The translations under genes and the position numbers were made by a program. The notes below the pieces were generated by a model. The model was not told the origin of the DNA. It was given only the letters and a program-made list of their open reading frames with translations, and made no database searches. From Saccoglossus kowalevskii (Eukaryota; Hemichordata; Enteropneusta; Harrimaniidae): a stretch of 15,902 bases of DNA. The DNA lies in assembly GCF_000003605.2 (NCBI RefSeq), contig NW_003140313.1:609114-625015 (forward strand), read 5' to 3'. Below, one piece after another: positions 10,501-15,842 of this stretch; the first letter of the stretch is position 1; each line of letters starts with the position of its first letter.

Positions 10501-12628
10501 AAAATACTAAAATGCCATATATTTACAAGTTTCAGAAACGTGAACAATTGTTTTTTTTCCATTGGTTATTTATTATTTTCTCCCCATATAGCCTTACGTA
10601 ATCCATGTAAAATAATACCATGTTTATCTACATAAAATGATCCGTGATCCCATTTTGTTTTTATTTACTAGTATAACCTCGTTATAACAATAAACATTCT
10701 ATTCGCAATATTCAGAAATCTTCAAAGACTTTCATGAAAATGTATTAAAAAATATTTCAAGAACTTTAACGTGCAATTGTATATTCCCCATCCGTTTGGA
10801 CGTACGTCATTTCCTATTTAATACTACGGCCTACTTGATCGTCTTGCCAAAATGTACTGCAGGTGGTCAATGGGGTTGAACCCACGGTCTATGAATTGCT
10901 CAGGTAACAGAACTACTGAAACATGACAGTGTAAGCAGGTAAGTGTTTGCATGCGGCATCGGTAAAAAGACATCTGAAGTTCCACCTAGTGAATCGACAT
11001 ATAAACCAACTCGAATGACTTCCATACGCCTCATAGCTAAACAGTTTCAAATAGCCATAATTATGTTATCGATGTTATTGACCAATTGGTAGGCATTTGA
11101 TGTGTCTACAGGCAATAGCACCCAAATACACACTTAACTGTTGAGAACCAACCCTAGTTCCGGTGGTATTCGTGCCACTACTCACGGCTATGCACTGATC
11201 GACGCCCACAAGCCATGCGTCGTCACAGTTACTCTGTTACTCTGGTCACACTGACACGCTATGTTCATCCGTCGATGACAGTGGCCCAAGTACGGTGTAC
11301 TCATCACCTGTTTGAATATGTTAAAATAGCATTGAGTATATATAAAAAAATGAATAATACCTAAGTTGGCATTGAGCAATGAAAGAGGCGAACGATATTT
11401 GTGTAGTTCACCCTGACACGCTTGTTGCCAGGTAGTTCAGAAATTCATGGTGATTAATTCATGGTGATCAGACAAGCATGTATTCCGATAGTATCTCCTT
11501 AATCTTAATAGGTTTTTAGCAGAGTTTTCATCATTGGGCATATTGGGCAAATTGCTTCTCTGTTGAAAACATCAACATCATAGCAACCATACAAACAGAC
11601 ATTGGAATGCACAGTGGTCGCTAAGGACAGAAATAAATTTGTTTTTTATATCTGGTCAACAAATGACACTATAATATCGACTGTCTATCATCCGTTATTT
11701 CACTCAGAATTGTCTGTATAGAGGTGGGGCAAACATTGTCCATTGCGCATCCTCACTCACCTGTGATGTTACATTTATCTTCGTATGACCCGTTCACGAC
11801 GAACAGACAAGCTGGAAAGTATTGAAACATCCAGGTATATTAGATGGTGAACATTTTTAAGAATAAAAAAAATATTTAGACTTACAATATATACAGTGGA
11901 GAAAAACAATAAATTGTTTTTGGAAATGCTATTATTTGCTGTTCCATGCGTTTTTAAATTCACGTTTTTTTCAGCGTTTGGCTCCGCATATTAAATCTGT
12001 TTGACCAAGACAGCATGTTAAACTGCATGGTGAAGCGTTTAAACGTTCTACTGAAGTGCATTCGGTGGCTCAAATAAAAAACTATTAATATTACCCACTG
12101 TTACTATAAGTTCATGTCTCATTTCTGTTCTGTGTAATAATATTTTTAAATTTTGAATTGCAAATGAAGAAATGGGTCACCAATGATGTTAAACGTTCTA
12201 TTGAAGTGCATTCGGTGGCTCAAATAAAACTATTAATATTACCTACTGTTACTGTTATTTCTTGTCTCATTTCATTATTTCTGTTCTGTTTAATACATTT
12301 TTTAAATTCTGAATTCCAAATGAAGAAATGGGTTGCCAATGATGTCAACAAAGAGAAAATCTGGCCCTAAAAAACAGAAAATCCGAAATTAGTCAACTTT
12401 TGTTACATTCAGCGGTTGAGATGCTATCGACAGGGGCCTGGTCTGGTTGCTAGGAGTTCTCGACTAAGTTATAGCGCGTCTTACTATAGCGGTTAGGATT
12501 AACCGCGGCTGGTCGATAAGTCTGGGAGTTAATTACCTGTAATGCCCATCTAAAAAAATGAATAATCAACTATCATACTTACCGCTCAAATACAACAACA
12601 CCACAAAACTGATCGACTTCGTGGTCAT
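1368..12628 (-). CDS. Secreted mosaic protein: FN3-EGF-HYR-vWD-C8-TIL-CCP-EGF-vWD-VWC
   Basis: This is the whole gene, resolved into 24 minus-strand coding exons by matching donors, acceptors and codon phase. N to C: signal peptide; PCSK9 C-terminal-like Cys-rich module; FN3; EGF; FN3; HYR; vWD-C8-TIL; EGF-like; about 11 CCPs; EGF; half vWD; VWC; Cys-rich C-terminal region with RRRR. Families with such modules are secreted adhesive, gel-forming or recognition proteins; the specific role here is unknown. A TATA box precedes the first exon. The last visible exon ends in a strong donor in phase 1, so the gene may continue left of the window. Several exons carry frameshifts or in-frame stops although splice sites are kept. 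It is therefore a recent pseudogene or an assembly with residual indels. I recognise no single named orthologue. Confidence 0.82.
1662..1808 (-). CDS. Exon 23: segment with RRRR furin-type motif
   Basis: There are 49 codons in phase 0-0, with acceptor TTTGCAG and donor GTAAGT. The translation contains [10 protein letters not shown], then CSDVDCW, then [16 protein letters not shown]. Four arginines in a row fit the furin rule R-X-[KR]-R, so the secreted precursor could be cut here. With the end of exon 22 (VAVDVVVDS) it gives a strand-helix-strand pattern, so RRRR may sit on a loop between secondary-structure elements. Domain identity is unknown. The exon has no disruptions. Confidence 0.7.
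1932..2279 (-). CDS. Exon 22: Cys-rich region (upstream boundary uncertain)
   Basis: The frame is open for 116 codons and ends at a good donor (TCA then GTATGT) in phase 0, matching exon 23. It is rich in Cys and acidic residues, for example [13 protein letters not shown] and [12 protein letters not shown]. The upstream boundary is unclear. No AG acceptor in a suitable phase lies just before the open stretch; the AG at about 2252 would give a shorter exon in the wrong phase relative to exon 21. A tRNA-like stretch lies immediately upstream and may have damaged the acceptor. The region resembles a VWC or Kazal-like Cys-rich segment, but I cannot assign it. Confidence 0.55.
2295..2350 (-). repeat. 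tRNA-like (SINE head-like) stretch in the exon 21-22 intron
   Basis: On the minus strand a B-box-like GAGTTCAAGTCTC (about 2317-2305) lies downstream of GTTTAGACG (about 2339-2331). The arrangement resembles a degenerate pol III internal promoter. It could be the head of a tRNA-derived SINE or chance similarity. There is no clear tail or target-site duplication. Confidence 0.25.
2365..2486 (-). CDS. Exon 21: VWC (von Willebrand C) module start
   Basis: Acceptor ATCTAG and donor GTAAGT frame a phase 1-0 exon of 122 bases without stops. It encodes [16 protein letters not shown] followed by [13 protein letters not shown]. The spacing C...Y.NGQ.W....C..C.C..G...C is the classic first half of a VWC module. 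These modules are extracellular and often bind TGF-beta-type ligands or mediate multimer formation. The second half would be expected in exon 22. Confidence 0.85.
2600..2656 (-). repeat. tRNA-derived SINE-like head in intron
   Basis: On the minus strand the block starts TGGTCTAGTAGTTAGATG, which resembles the A-box region of many tRNA-derived SINEs. About 30 bases later comes AGATTCGTACATC, a decayed B box. It sits in the intron exactly where the missing half of the second vWD domain would be expected. No poly-A or tail repeat and no clear duplication were seen, so the right end is undefined. Confidence 0.45.
2739..2865 (-). CDS. Exon 20: second vWD domain, middle strand block
   Basis: The acceptor is CTACAG. 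The exon is entered in phase 0 and encodes [19 protein letters not shown] and then [10 protein letters not shown]. It aligns with exon 11 of the first vWD domain ([14 protein letters not shown]...). The donor is uncertain: GTGTCG at 2738-2733 gives phase 1, which fits exon 21, while GTTTAT at the preceding TAT codon would match the length of the first-domain exon. No counterparts of exons 12-13 (rest of vWD), C8 or TIL follow, so this vWD is a half domain. Confidence 0.7.
2970..3180 (-). CDS. Exon 19: second vWD domain start (GDPHY), one base short
   Basis: Acceptor TTTCAG, donor GTAAAC. Phase 1 entry gives [19 protein letters not shown], the hallmark vWD opening. The frame then breaks: near 3115 one A of the plus strand (a T of the gene) is missing where the conserved YDF(Q/E)G motif should continue. 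After the shift the frame reads [19 protein letters not shown] and ends LIVIVHGQ. The exon is 211 bases where 212 would fit the phases of its neighbours, consistent with a single lost base. Confidence 0.82.
3346..3459 (-). CDS. Exon 18: EGF-like domain
   Basis: A symmetric phase 1-1 exon of 38 codons. It has six cysteines in EGF spacing: [13 protein letters not shown], then [12 protein letters not shown]. There are no stops. The donor is GTTAGT; the acceptor AAAAAG has a weak pyrimidine tract. It links the CCP array to the second vWD start. The calcium-binding signature is not evident. Confidence 0.9.
3576..5521 (-). CDS. Exon 17: array of about 11 CCP/sushi modules, frameshifted
   Basis: The block runs from acceptor CTATAG (5523-5522) to donor GTAAAA (3575-3574), with no internal intron recognisable. 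Each module follows the CCP pattern: C-x-D-P-G-x-P-x-N-G, Y-P-V, G-T-x-V-x-F-x-C, G-Y, L-T-C-x-x-G-x-W, P-x-C. Modules start near 5514, 5345 (partial), 5234, 5034, 4857, 4683, 4490, 4313, 4115, 3940 and 3765; the last is atypical and ends DETFC. CCPs mediate protein or glycan binding in complement and adhesion proteins. Frame breaks are visible near 5472, 5345, 5320, 4965, 4678 and 4180, and TAG stops lie at 4777-4779 and 4075-4077. Several modules lack segments. CCPs usually lie one per exon, so a single 1.95-kb exon is unusual. Confidence 0.88.
5719..5896 (-). CDS. Exon 16: TIL-linked Cys-rich plus EGF-like module
   Basis: Phase 0-1, 59 codons, acceptor AAATTAG, donor GTGAGT, no stops. It begins [16 protein letters not shown], the usual sequence following a TIL domain, and continues with an EGF-like module: CDENASC...[17 protein letters not shown]. 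It completes the vWD-C8-TIL cassette and leads into the CCP array. Confidence 0.85.
6043..6245 (-). CDS. Exon 15: TIL (trypsin-inhibitor-like Cys-rich) domain
   Basis: Phase 1-0, 67 codons, acceptor TTATTCAG, donor GTGAAC, intact. The cysteine pattern is typical of [19 protein letters not shown], then [11 protein letters not shown], then [18 protein letters not shown]. In vWF, mucins and zonadhesin-like proteins, TIL follows C8, as it does here. Confidence 0.92.
6246..6536 (-). other. Intron between TIL and C8 exons
   Basis: AT-rich non-coding DNA between good splice sites (GTTAGT donor of exon 14, TTCAG acceptor of exon 15). No other feature was seen. Confidence 0.6.
6537..6704 (-). CDS. 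Exon 14: C8 domain
   Basis: A symmetric phase 1-1 exon of 56 codons, intact. It shows the C8 signature: [22 protein letters not shown], a Cys in [14 protein letters not shown], and GDWRDEDFC. Acceptor TTCTAG, donor GTTAGT. C8 pairs with vWD and TIL in vWF-type assemblies, where conserved cysteines stabilise the module. Confidence 0.93.
6800..6929 (-). CDS. Exon 13: end of first vWD domain, with in-frame TGA
   Basis: Phase 0-1, 130 bases, acceptor TTTTTTAG, donor GTATGA. It reads [10 protein letters not shown], stop, ATYEGCDPT and then [11 protein letters not shown]. The stop (TGA, 6897-6899) falls exactly where the family has Trp in the FGNSW motif, so a TGG to TGA change is the simplest reading. 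The rest of the exon is well preserved. Confidence 0.85.
7009..7157 (-). CDS. Exon 12: vWD core with one-base deletion
   Basis: It is entered in phase 0 and encodes [14 protein letters not shown] and [14 protein letters not shown]. It then needs a frame change to read [13 protein letters not shown] before the donor GTACGT. The exon is 149 bases where 150 would join exons 11 and 13. The missing base lies at or beside the A5 run 7045-7049 (plus strand). The usual vWD motif GLCGNFD appears here as GLRGF-D, so the conserved Cys also looks changed to Arg. Confidence 0.85.
7267..7374 (-). CDS. Exon 11: first vWD domain, second exon
   Basis: Phase 0-0, 36 codons, acceptor TTTTAG, donor GTAGGT, intact. 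It encodes [19 protein letters not shown] and ends YVMKSGNSV, a typical run of short beta strands in vWD. It has the same exon phases as exon 20 of the second vWD at its 5' end. Confidence 0.85.
7463..7671 (-). CDS. Exon 10: first vWD domain start (GDPHY)
   Basis: Phase 1-0, 209 bases, acceptor GCTAG, donor GTGAGT, intact. It reads [20 protein letters not shown] followed by QGACIYMMV, the hallmark vWD opening with the Asp-Pro-His calcium-site motif and the following Cys. The downstream exons 11-15 complete a vWD-C8-TIL cassette. Confidence 0.93.
7672..8234 (-). other. Intron with (GTT)n microsatellite and repeat-like block
   Basis: 563 bases between the HYR and vWD exons. It contains a (GTT)n run at about 7758-7793 and an AT dinucleotide run at about 8179-8196. 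Between them (about 7870-8160) is a sequence of different texture, with long A/T homopolymers and higher local GC, that looks like an interspersed repeat. Short ORFs here on both strands show no domain. Confidence 0.55.
8235..8471 (-). CDS. Exon 9: HYR (hyalin repeat) domain
   Basis: A symmetric phase 1-1 exon of 79 codons, intact, acceptor TTTGCAG, donor GTAAGC. Features: [17 protein letters not shown], then [19 protein letters not shown], then [10 protein letters not shown]. This matches the HYR consensus (G-x-x-V-x-W-x-x-P, S-x-x-x-G-D-x-F-P-x-G-x-T-x-V-x-Y, C-x-F-x-V-x-V). HYR is an Ig-like extracellular adhesion fold abundant in echinoderm hyalin and related proteins. Confidence 0.93.
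8568..8850 (-). CDS. Exon 8: FN3-like domain with two frame breaks
   Basis: Good acceptor (AATTGCAG) and donor (GTAACT). Phase 1 entry reads [10 protein letters not shown] shift near 8828 is needed to read [20 protein letters not shown] (FN3 strand B with Trp). A second shift near 8695 leads to [18 protein letters not shown] and then KSIAGDEVV, the FN3 Y-x-F/V-x-V strand F. Length 283 does not fit neighbour phases (1 to 1). The splice sites are intact while the reading frame is broken twice. Confidence 0.78.
9027..9189 (-). CDS. Exon 7: EGF-like domain(s), in-frame TAG near its start
   Basis: The clear part is an EGF module from 9144 to 9027: [16 protein letters not shown], then [14 protein letters not shown], with exit in phase 1 at GTAAAA. 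In the same frame upstream there is the tail of another EGF ([12 protein letters not shown]) separated by a TAG (9145-9147). Either the exon begins at 9144, using that TAG as its acceptor AG, or it begins near 9189 and the TAG is a nonsense change at a position usually acidic. Neither option joins exon 6 in a matching phase without a one-base adjustment. Confidence 0.7.
9272..9539 (-). CDS. Exon 6: FN3-like domain
   Basis: With acceptor ATTCGTAG (9541-9540), phase 1 entry gives an open frame of about 89 codons: [32 protein letters not shown], then [15 protein letters not shown]. The Trp in strand B and the Tyr in strand F fit FN3. The donor GTAAGA overlaps a TAA in the read-through frame. The exit phase is 2, which does not match exon 7. 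A second GTGAGT lies about 35 bases further on but is preceded by that TAA. Confidence 0.75.
9540..9910 (-). other. Intron between exons 5 and 6
   Basis: 371 bases of AT-rich non-coding sequence. Short plus-strand frames here overlap exon 5 antisense and are not supported. Nothing else was recognised. Confidence 0.6.
9911..10026 (-). CDS. Exon 5: Cys-rich module, PCSK9-C-terminal-like (end)
   Basis: Acceptor ATTGTTAG, donor GTAATC. Phase 2 entry gives [20 protein letters not shown] and then [15 protein letters not shown], without stops. Together with exon 4 ([10 protein letters not shown]) it fits the pattern C-P-x-G-x-x-L-x-x-C, G-N-T-C, A-x-C seen in the Cys-rich repeats at the C-terminus of PCSK9 and in some invertebrate secreted proteins. 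The assignment is by pattern only. Confidence 0.75.
10166..10305 (-). CDS. Exon 4: Cys-rich module, PCSK9-C-terminal-like
   Basis: Phase 0-2, 140 bases, acceptor TTTGACAG, donor GTAAGT, intact. It reads [18 protein letters not shown], an acidic run DDDD, then [15 protein letters not shown]. The first half closes one Cys-rich repeat (V-x-x-C pattern) and the second half opens the next. The phase joins exons 3 and 5 exactly. Confidence 0.75.
10306..11185 (-). other. Intron 3 (880 bases)
   Basis: Non-coding DNA holding one tRNA-like SINE head (10861-10927) and otherwise nothing recognisable. No exon with matching phase and domain was found. Confidence 0.55.
10861..10927 (-). repeat. tRNA-derived SINE-like head
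   Basis: On the minus strand GGTTCAACCCC (10882-10872) is an exact match to the pol III B box consensus GRTTCRANNCC. About 35 bases upstream lies an A-box-like CAGTAGTTCTGTTACCTG. The spacing suits a tRNA-derived SINE. Cloverleaf pairing is incomplete, so a functional tRNA is unlikely. Confidence 0.45.
11186..11307 (-). CDS. Exon 3: N-terminal Cys-rich segment with two in-frame stops
   Basis: Acceptor TCAAACAG, donor GTGAGT. The length of 122 gives phase 1-0, matching exons 2 and 4. In that frame it starts [20 protein letters not shown] and ends [16 protein letters not shown], but two stops intervene: TGA at 11246-11248 and TAA at 11237-11239. A perfect 8-base tandem duplication (11228-11243) overlaps the TAA. 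Both ends look like protein, so the exon is probably real but damaged at this spot. Confidence 0.6.
11228..11243. repeat. 8-base tandem duplication inside exon 3
   Basis: GTTACTCT occurs twice in direct succession on the plus strand. It creates or overlaps an in-frame stop in exon 3. Confidence 0.8.
11308..11760 (-). other. Intron 2
   Basis: 453 bases of AT-rich non-coding DNA. A short imperfect direct repeat (AATTCATGGTGAT twice) lies near 11440-11468. Nothing else was recognised. Confidence 0.6.
11761..11811 (-). CDS. Exon 2: end of signal peptide and mature N-terminus
   Basis: 51 bases, phase 1-1, acceptor CTTTCCAG, donor GTGAGT. It continues the hydrophobic stretch of exon 1 as [17 protein letters not shown]. 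Signal peptidase would probably cut around the V-V-N-G region. The sequence carries two N-glycosylation sequons, NGS and NIT. The match of phases with exon 1 is the main evidence, as the exon is very short. Confidence 0.72.
11812..12582 (-). other. Intron 1
   Basis: 771 bases. It holds the approximately 150-bp tandem duplication at 12036-12346. The rest is AT-rich and without recognisable genes. A 70-codon plus-strand frame lies within the duplication and has no domain. Confidence 0.6.
12036..12346. repeat. Two-copy tandem duplication, about 150-157 bp
   Basis: Copy 1 (about 12039-12188) and copy 2 (about 12189-12346) share long near-identical blocks. Examples are TTAAACGTTCT, GAAGTGCATTCGGTGGCTC, CTATTAATATTACC and AATGAAGAAATGGGT. 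They differ by scattered substitutions and small indels, so the duplication is not new. It may be part of an unrecognised repeat family. Confidence 0.85.
12583..12628 (-). CDS. Exon 1: start codon and signal peptide
   Basis: The ATG at 12628-12626 has A at -3 and opens [15 protein letters not shown], a basic residue followed by a hydrophobic core, then a strong donor GTAAGT. It joins exon 2 in phase 1. The ATG lies 63 bases downstream of the TATA box. Another ATG at 12635-12633 is out of frame, and its frame ends at the exon 1 donor (TAA). It would be a short overlapping upstream ORF if the message starts above it. I chose the second ATG because only it gives a signal peptide and matching splice phase. 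Confidence 0.8.
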
Positions 12629-12690
12629 CTTGCATTATCAGTCGACTGCTCTTGTCTGGGCTCGGTTTGACAATTGGTACGAACATTCGC

Positions 12691-12702
12691 TTTATATATA
12701 AT
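12691..12702 (-). promoter_or_regulatory. TATA box of the mosaic gene
   Basis: TATATATAAA on the minus strand lies 63 bases upstream of the signal-peptide ATG, so transcription would start near 12668. Upstream (about 12735-12765) the gene strand has several CACCC-type motifs (CCCCCACC, CCCACC, CGCCCAC) of the sort bound by KLF/Sp factors. These positions suit a core promoter. Confidence 0.6.
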
Positions 12703-12779
12703 ACATTACTGATAACTATCGGGACGTAAAAAGGTGGGGGTTACCTTGGTGGGTTGTGGGCGTTTTTTACCATGTTGAC

Positions 12780-14615
12780 GTGATACATCATATCACAAGT
12801 TAGGTGATAAACGTACAGTGGGAGGTATGTCGCAATATACATATTCTTTTTTAAAAATGCGGTTTTGGCACAGAAAGCACATTCCACGTTTAGGGCTGCG
12901 TAACACGTGTGTGTGTCCATCTTTCTATCAAGAAAGTATGAACATTGTAAGACACCACCCTAACGCCGTCCAAATCTAGCAATTGAGAACCGTTAACTAT
13001 ATCTGCCACGAACCTCTTCAACCTAAATGACACTAAATTGTTGATTTAATATAGTATAGTGTTGACTGGATATAGTAATTAAAATTTGTGGAATTCAGAG
13101 ATAATACAAGACCTGCACTAAGCGCATGATTCATCGATACTGTAGTTTGCATACGTCATTTCCAACTCGACGACGTCTTGTGAGATTGTATAAAACTTTT
13201 GGTGTGTAATAATTAATTGAATTAATCGGAAGAACTGTAACAATATCGCAAATAGCTGCCACAATAGCTGACCTATAAATTTCATTTATGTGAGCATGTA
13301 CGTCCGTGGTGAAAGTTAGTCCACATCTGATCTCAAATAACAATGTGTTTAAGCTATTTACTCTGAACGAAGACAAGCATTGCCTATATCCATCTGTTTA
13401 TATCCATTTTATGAAACGCATTTTCACATTTTTAAAGTTTTATCCACACAGTCATACATTAATATTTACAAAAAAATCACGATTATGCTACACGTACTCT
13501 ATGTACACCATGCACTTAATGCGCTATGATACTGGTACACACTGTTTTTCGCAGCGAATAATAAACGCCTCTTGTGGTAAATAACTGATGATATCTTCCC
13601 TTCGTTTGTAATGGGTCATACCCGAGTGGGGAACGCCCAAGTCGTTAATTGTATTTTTAAAGATTACCCTGCATTGCTCATCAATTCACTTATACATATT
13701 TACTGTGACCCGAAACGTACGAGGCACGAATGTGTGGTGGATAAGTCCGACAAATTTCGACAAAATTGTATTTTACATTAAAAACTCCTTCCAGAAGGCT
13801 AACCATTTTCTAATGGATCTCTAAAATAAGTTCAAGGTAAAATTATACTAGTTTGTTATCATGTATGTATGTATGTATACTACTAAAAATCTTTCTACAC
13901 GAAAAATGGTATGGTACACTCAATATGTCATTTTGAGTCAACTCACAATGTAGAGAGATGCATGTAATTTGGAAAATCTATTATACTAACTGGTTTAGGA
14001 TATTTCATGAGGGTGATTGATTAATAATGCACTACAGTGACATTATTTAATTTAAATATATTTGGCAATAGAATACAATGTATCATGTGCTAGAAAATGT
14101 ACTAAAAATGTCACATCTATCACACCACCTGCTCTCCCACAAAATACCAACACTTATATTGAAGTATGAAATATGCAATATATTATTTTATGTATTGTAG
14201 CAAATTTCACATTACTCAATAGCATACATACATTGTTTGCTGAAAAAACTGCGAAATACACTCAGTAAATGTTGTTTTCAGCCATGGATATTCTTTTTTA
14301 GTGAGTGAATCACTCATTTTTGAAATGAATTGAGAAATTATTAAACACCAGTTATTTGACCACTCGCCAGATAAACTTATCAGAGTGCCGTGGAAGTGAC
14401 TGAAATTACATTCTCACGACCGTACCACACTCCCTATTCACAAGTCCCCGGACGGGGAGAGGTACTTCAAGCCAGACCTGGTACCCATGCTGAAGCATAG
14501 CTTTTCAAAAAAACCTCTAAACACATACTTATTTTTGTGAATTAGACCCTTTTTTAAGTGCATAAATGTGAAATAGATACCCTATATACATACTAAAATC
14601 ATACTATTTCCAAGT
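12780..14615. other. Non-coding upstream DNA
   Basis: About 1.8 kb without a supported gene. It includes a short (ATGT)n run at about 13861-13878, a small inverted repeat TGAGTG-AAT-CACTCA at 14302-14316, and a short hairpin TCCCCG-GA-CGGGGA at 14445-14458. Open frames of 80-92 codons at 13131-13376 (minus) and 13306-13584 (plus) overlap each other and show no domain. Confidence 0.55.
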
Positions 14616-14794
14616 TGAGGTAACAGTGGCGGATCCAGAGGGGAGGGGGGCAGGGGGCCATGGCCCCTCCCAAACGCATGACGATTCATATCATCTGAAT
14701 TATGCATAGCTTTTCTGCGATTTACGATCGTATATATCATGAGCGAAGCTTGGACCCCCCAATACATTTTGCTGGATCCGCCACGGTGATGTAA
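14616..14794. mobile_element. hAT-like MITE with 8-bp target duplication
   Basis: Terminal inverted repeats CAGTGGCGGATCCAG (14624-14638) and CTGGATCCGCCACGG (14772-14786) match at 14 of 15 positions. They are flanked by TGAGGTAA (14616-14623) and TGATGTAA (14787-14794), an 8-base target duplication with one mismatch. The 163-bp element has G- and C-rich stretches just inside the ends and no coding capacity. Length, the CA...TG-type ends and the 8-base duplication fit non-autonomous hAT elements. Confidence 0.85.
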
Positions 14795-14911
14795 CATGCA
14801 TTCATGAGATTCCATTTTTCACACTTTATTACCCTAACACGGTACACGCGTATACAAGTCAAATAACTAAATAACACCCCTTTCACGCGTTTTTTTTTTA
14901 CTTCAGCTAGC

Positions 14912-14960
14912 GGGGGGGGGGGCACAAGTCACACAGCGTAAAAATGCTCACAGCGTAAAA
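14912..14960. repeat. G11 tract and short direct repeat
   Basis: A run of 11 G (14912-14922) follows a T10 run. Just after it, CACAGCGTAAAA occurs twice (14932-14943 and 14949-14960). The origin is unknown, possibly the end of a decayed transposon. Confidence 0.6.
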
Positions 14961-15420
14961 CGCGCCGCAGCGATCCCGGCTGCGACGTTTCAAAGACGGC
15001 GTTGCCGTATATTAATGCTTCATATAAAGAATATCGTAAACATCAAAACAGAATATCTTACTAACATATAATATCCATTCTGACACGTTGCTGTATATTT
15101 CGGATGCTAAAGTTCCTTCAAAACCTTGAAAGCAACCCCGAAAGAAACAACGGCCGGGGCAGCACCAGTGCAGCGAACGACAATAAGCCAGTTCACGGTT
15201 TAGCCGGCTTCGTAACGAGGCCGGGGTCACCTGGGGTCAAGGCGGATAAAAATCGCTGACGTTGGTGGCGTTGCATAGTGTTTGCATAGTGCCTTGACAG
15301 TCGCGTGGATACATGCATTTAAACGGGATTCTACTAGAATCTAAAGGCTAATCTGAGTTTATTCTGCATGTGAGTATACATCAGTTGTTTGCGATGAATA
15401 TAATAACAATTTTCCGAGTC
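14961..15420. other. GC-rich patch, no supported gene
   Basis: A locally GC- and CpG-rich stretch at about 14955-15000 and 15135-15260 within AT-rich surroundings. A minus-strand frame of 72 codons covers 15012-15230 but has no domain or splice context. It could be a regulatory island or transposon remnant. Confidence 0.4.
15224..15239 (+). promoter_or_regulatory. DR4-like nuclear receptor half-site pair
   Basis: GGGTCA occurs twice in direct orientation with four bases between (GGGTCACCTGGGGTCA). Spacing of four is the arrangement bound by thyroid-hormone-, LXR- and PXR-type heterodimers. The half-site differs from AGGTCA at its first base. Function is inferred from pattern only. Confidence 0.3.
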
Positions 15421-15723
15421 TGACAATAATATTTATTTGATTATGAGCACATTAAGAGTACATATGCAGAGTACCCAATTTATGACTTTGCTGTTGCCAC
15501 AGAAATGTAGGTTGTATTTCATATTATGTAATATATTATGTCCATATGTGCCTAAATTTCACACAGTTTGTGTAAAAACATGTATAGAATATAGCACAGT
15601 ATTATGGTCGTATTTCTAGTAGATACATTGACAAAATGTTCCATATAGTTAATTTTAATCCTAGTATTTGATGTATTGTTTGTCTAATGTTGATCAGTGG
15701 GTAGCTTCAACTCCCATGCTTTA

Positions 15724-15741
15724 GTTGCCATGGCAACCAAT
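15724..15741. promoter_or_regulatory. RFX X-box palindrome with adjacent CCAAT
   Basis: GTTGCCATGGCAAC (15724-15737) is a perfect 14-base palindrome and an ideal X-box for RFX factors. It is followed directly by CCAAT (15737-15741). It lies about 105 bases before the plus-strand ATG at 15843, a typical promoter distance. X-boxes often drive ciliary and immune genes. Confidence 0.5.
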
Positions 15742-15842
15742 GTCAGAAAATCAGTAGAAAATCTTTATACATTTTTATGCAAATTGACCACACTTCAACT
15801 GTTTATAGCAAATAACTGTTTGAATCATGTGATTTTAGAAAC

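Noticed and set aside
10861-10927. A functional tRNA gene
   Set aside because: The B box is good but the arms do not fold into a full cloverleaf, so a SINE head is more likely.
13131-13584. Overlapping frames of 81 and 92 codons upstream of the gene
   Set aside because: Opposite strands overlap, with no domain, signal or splice context.
15012-15230. 72-codon minus-strand frame in the GC-rich patch
   Set aside because: No recognised motif; GC-rich DNA lacks stops by chance.
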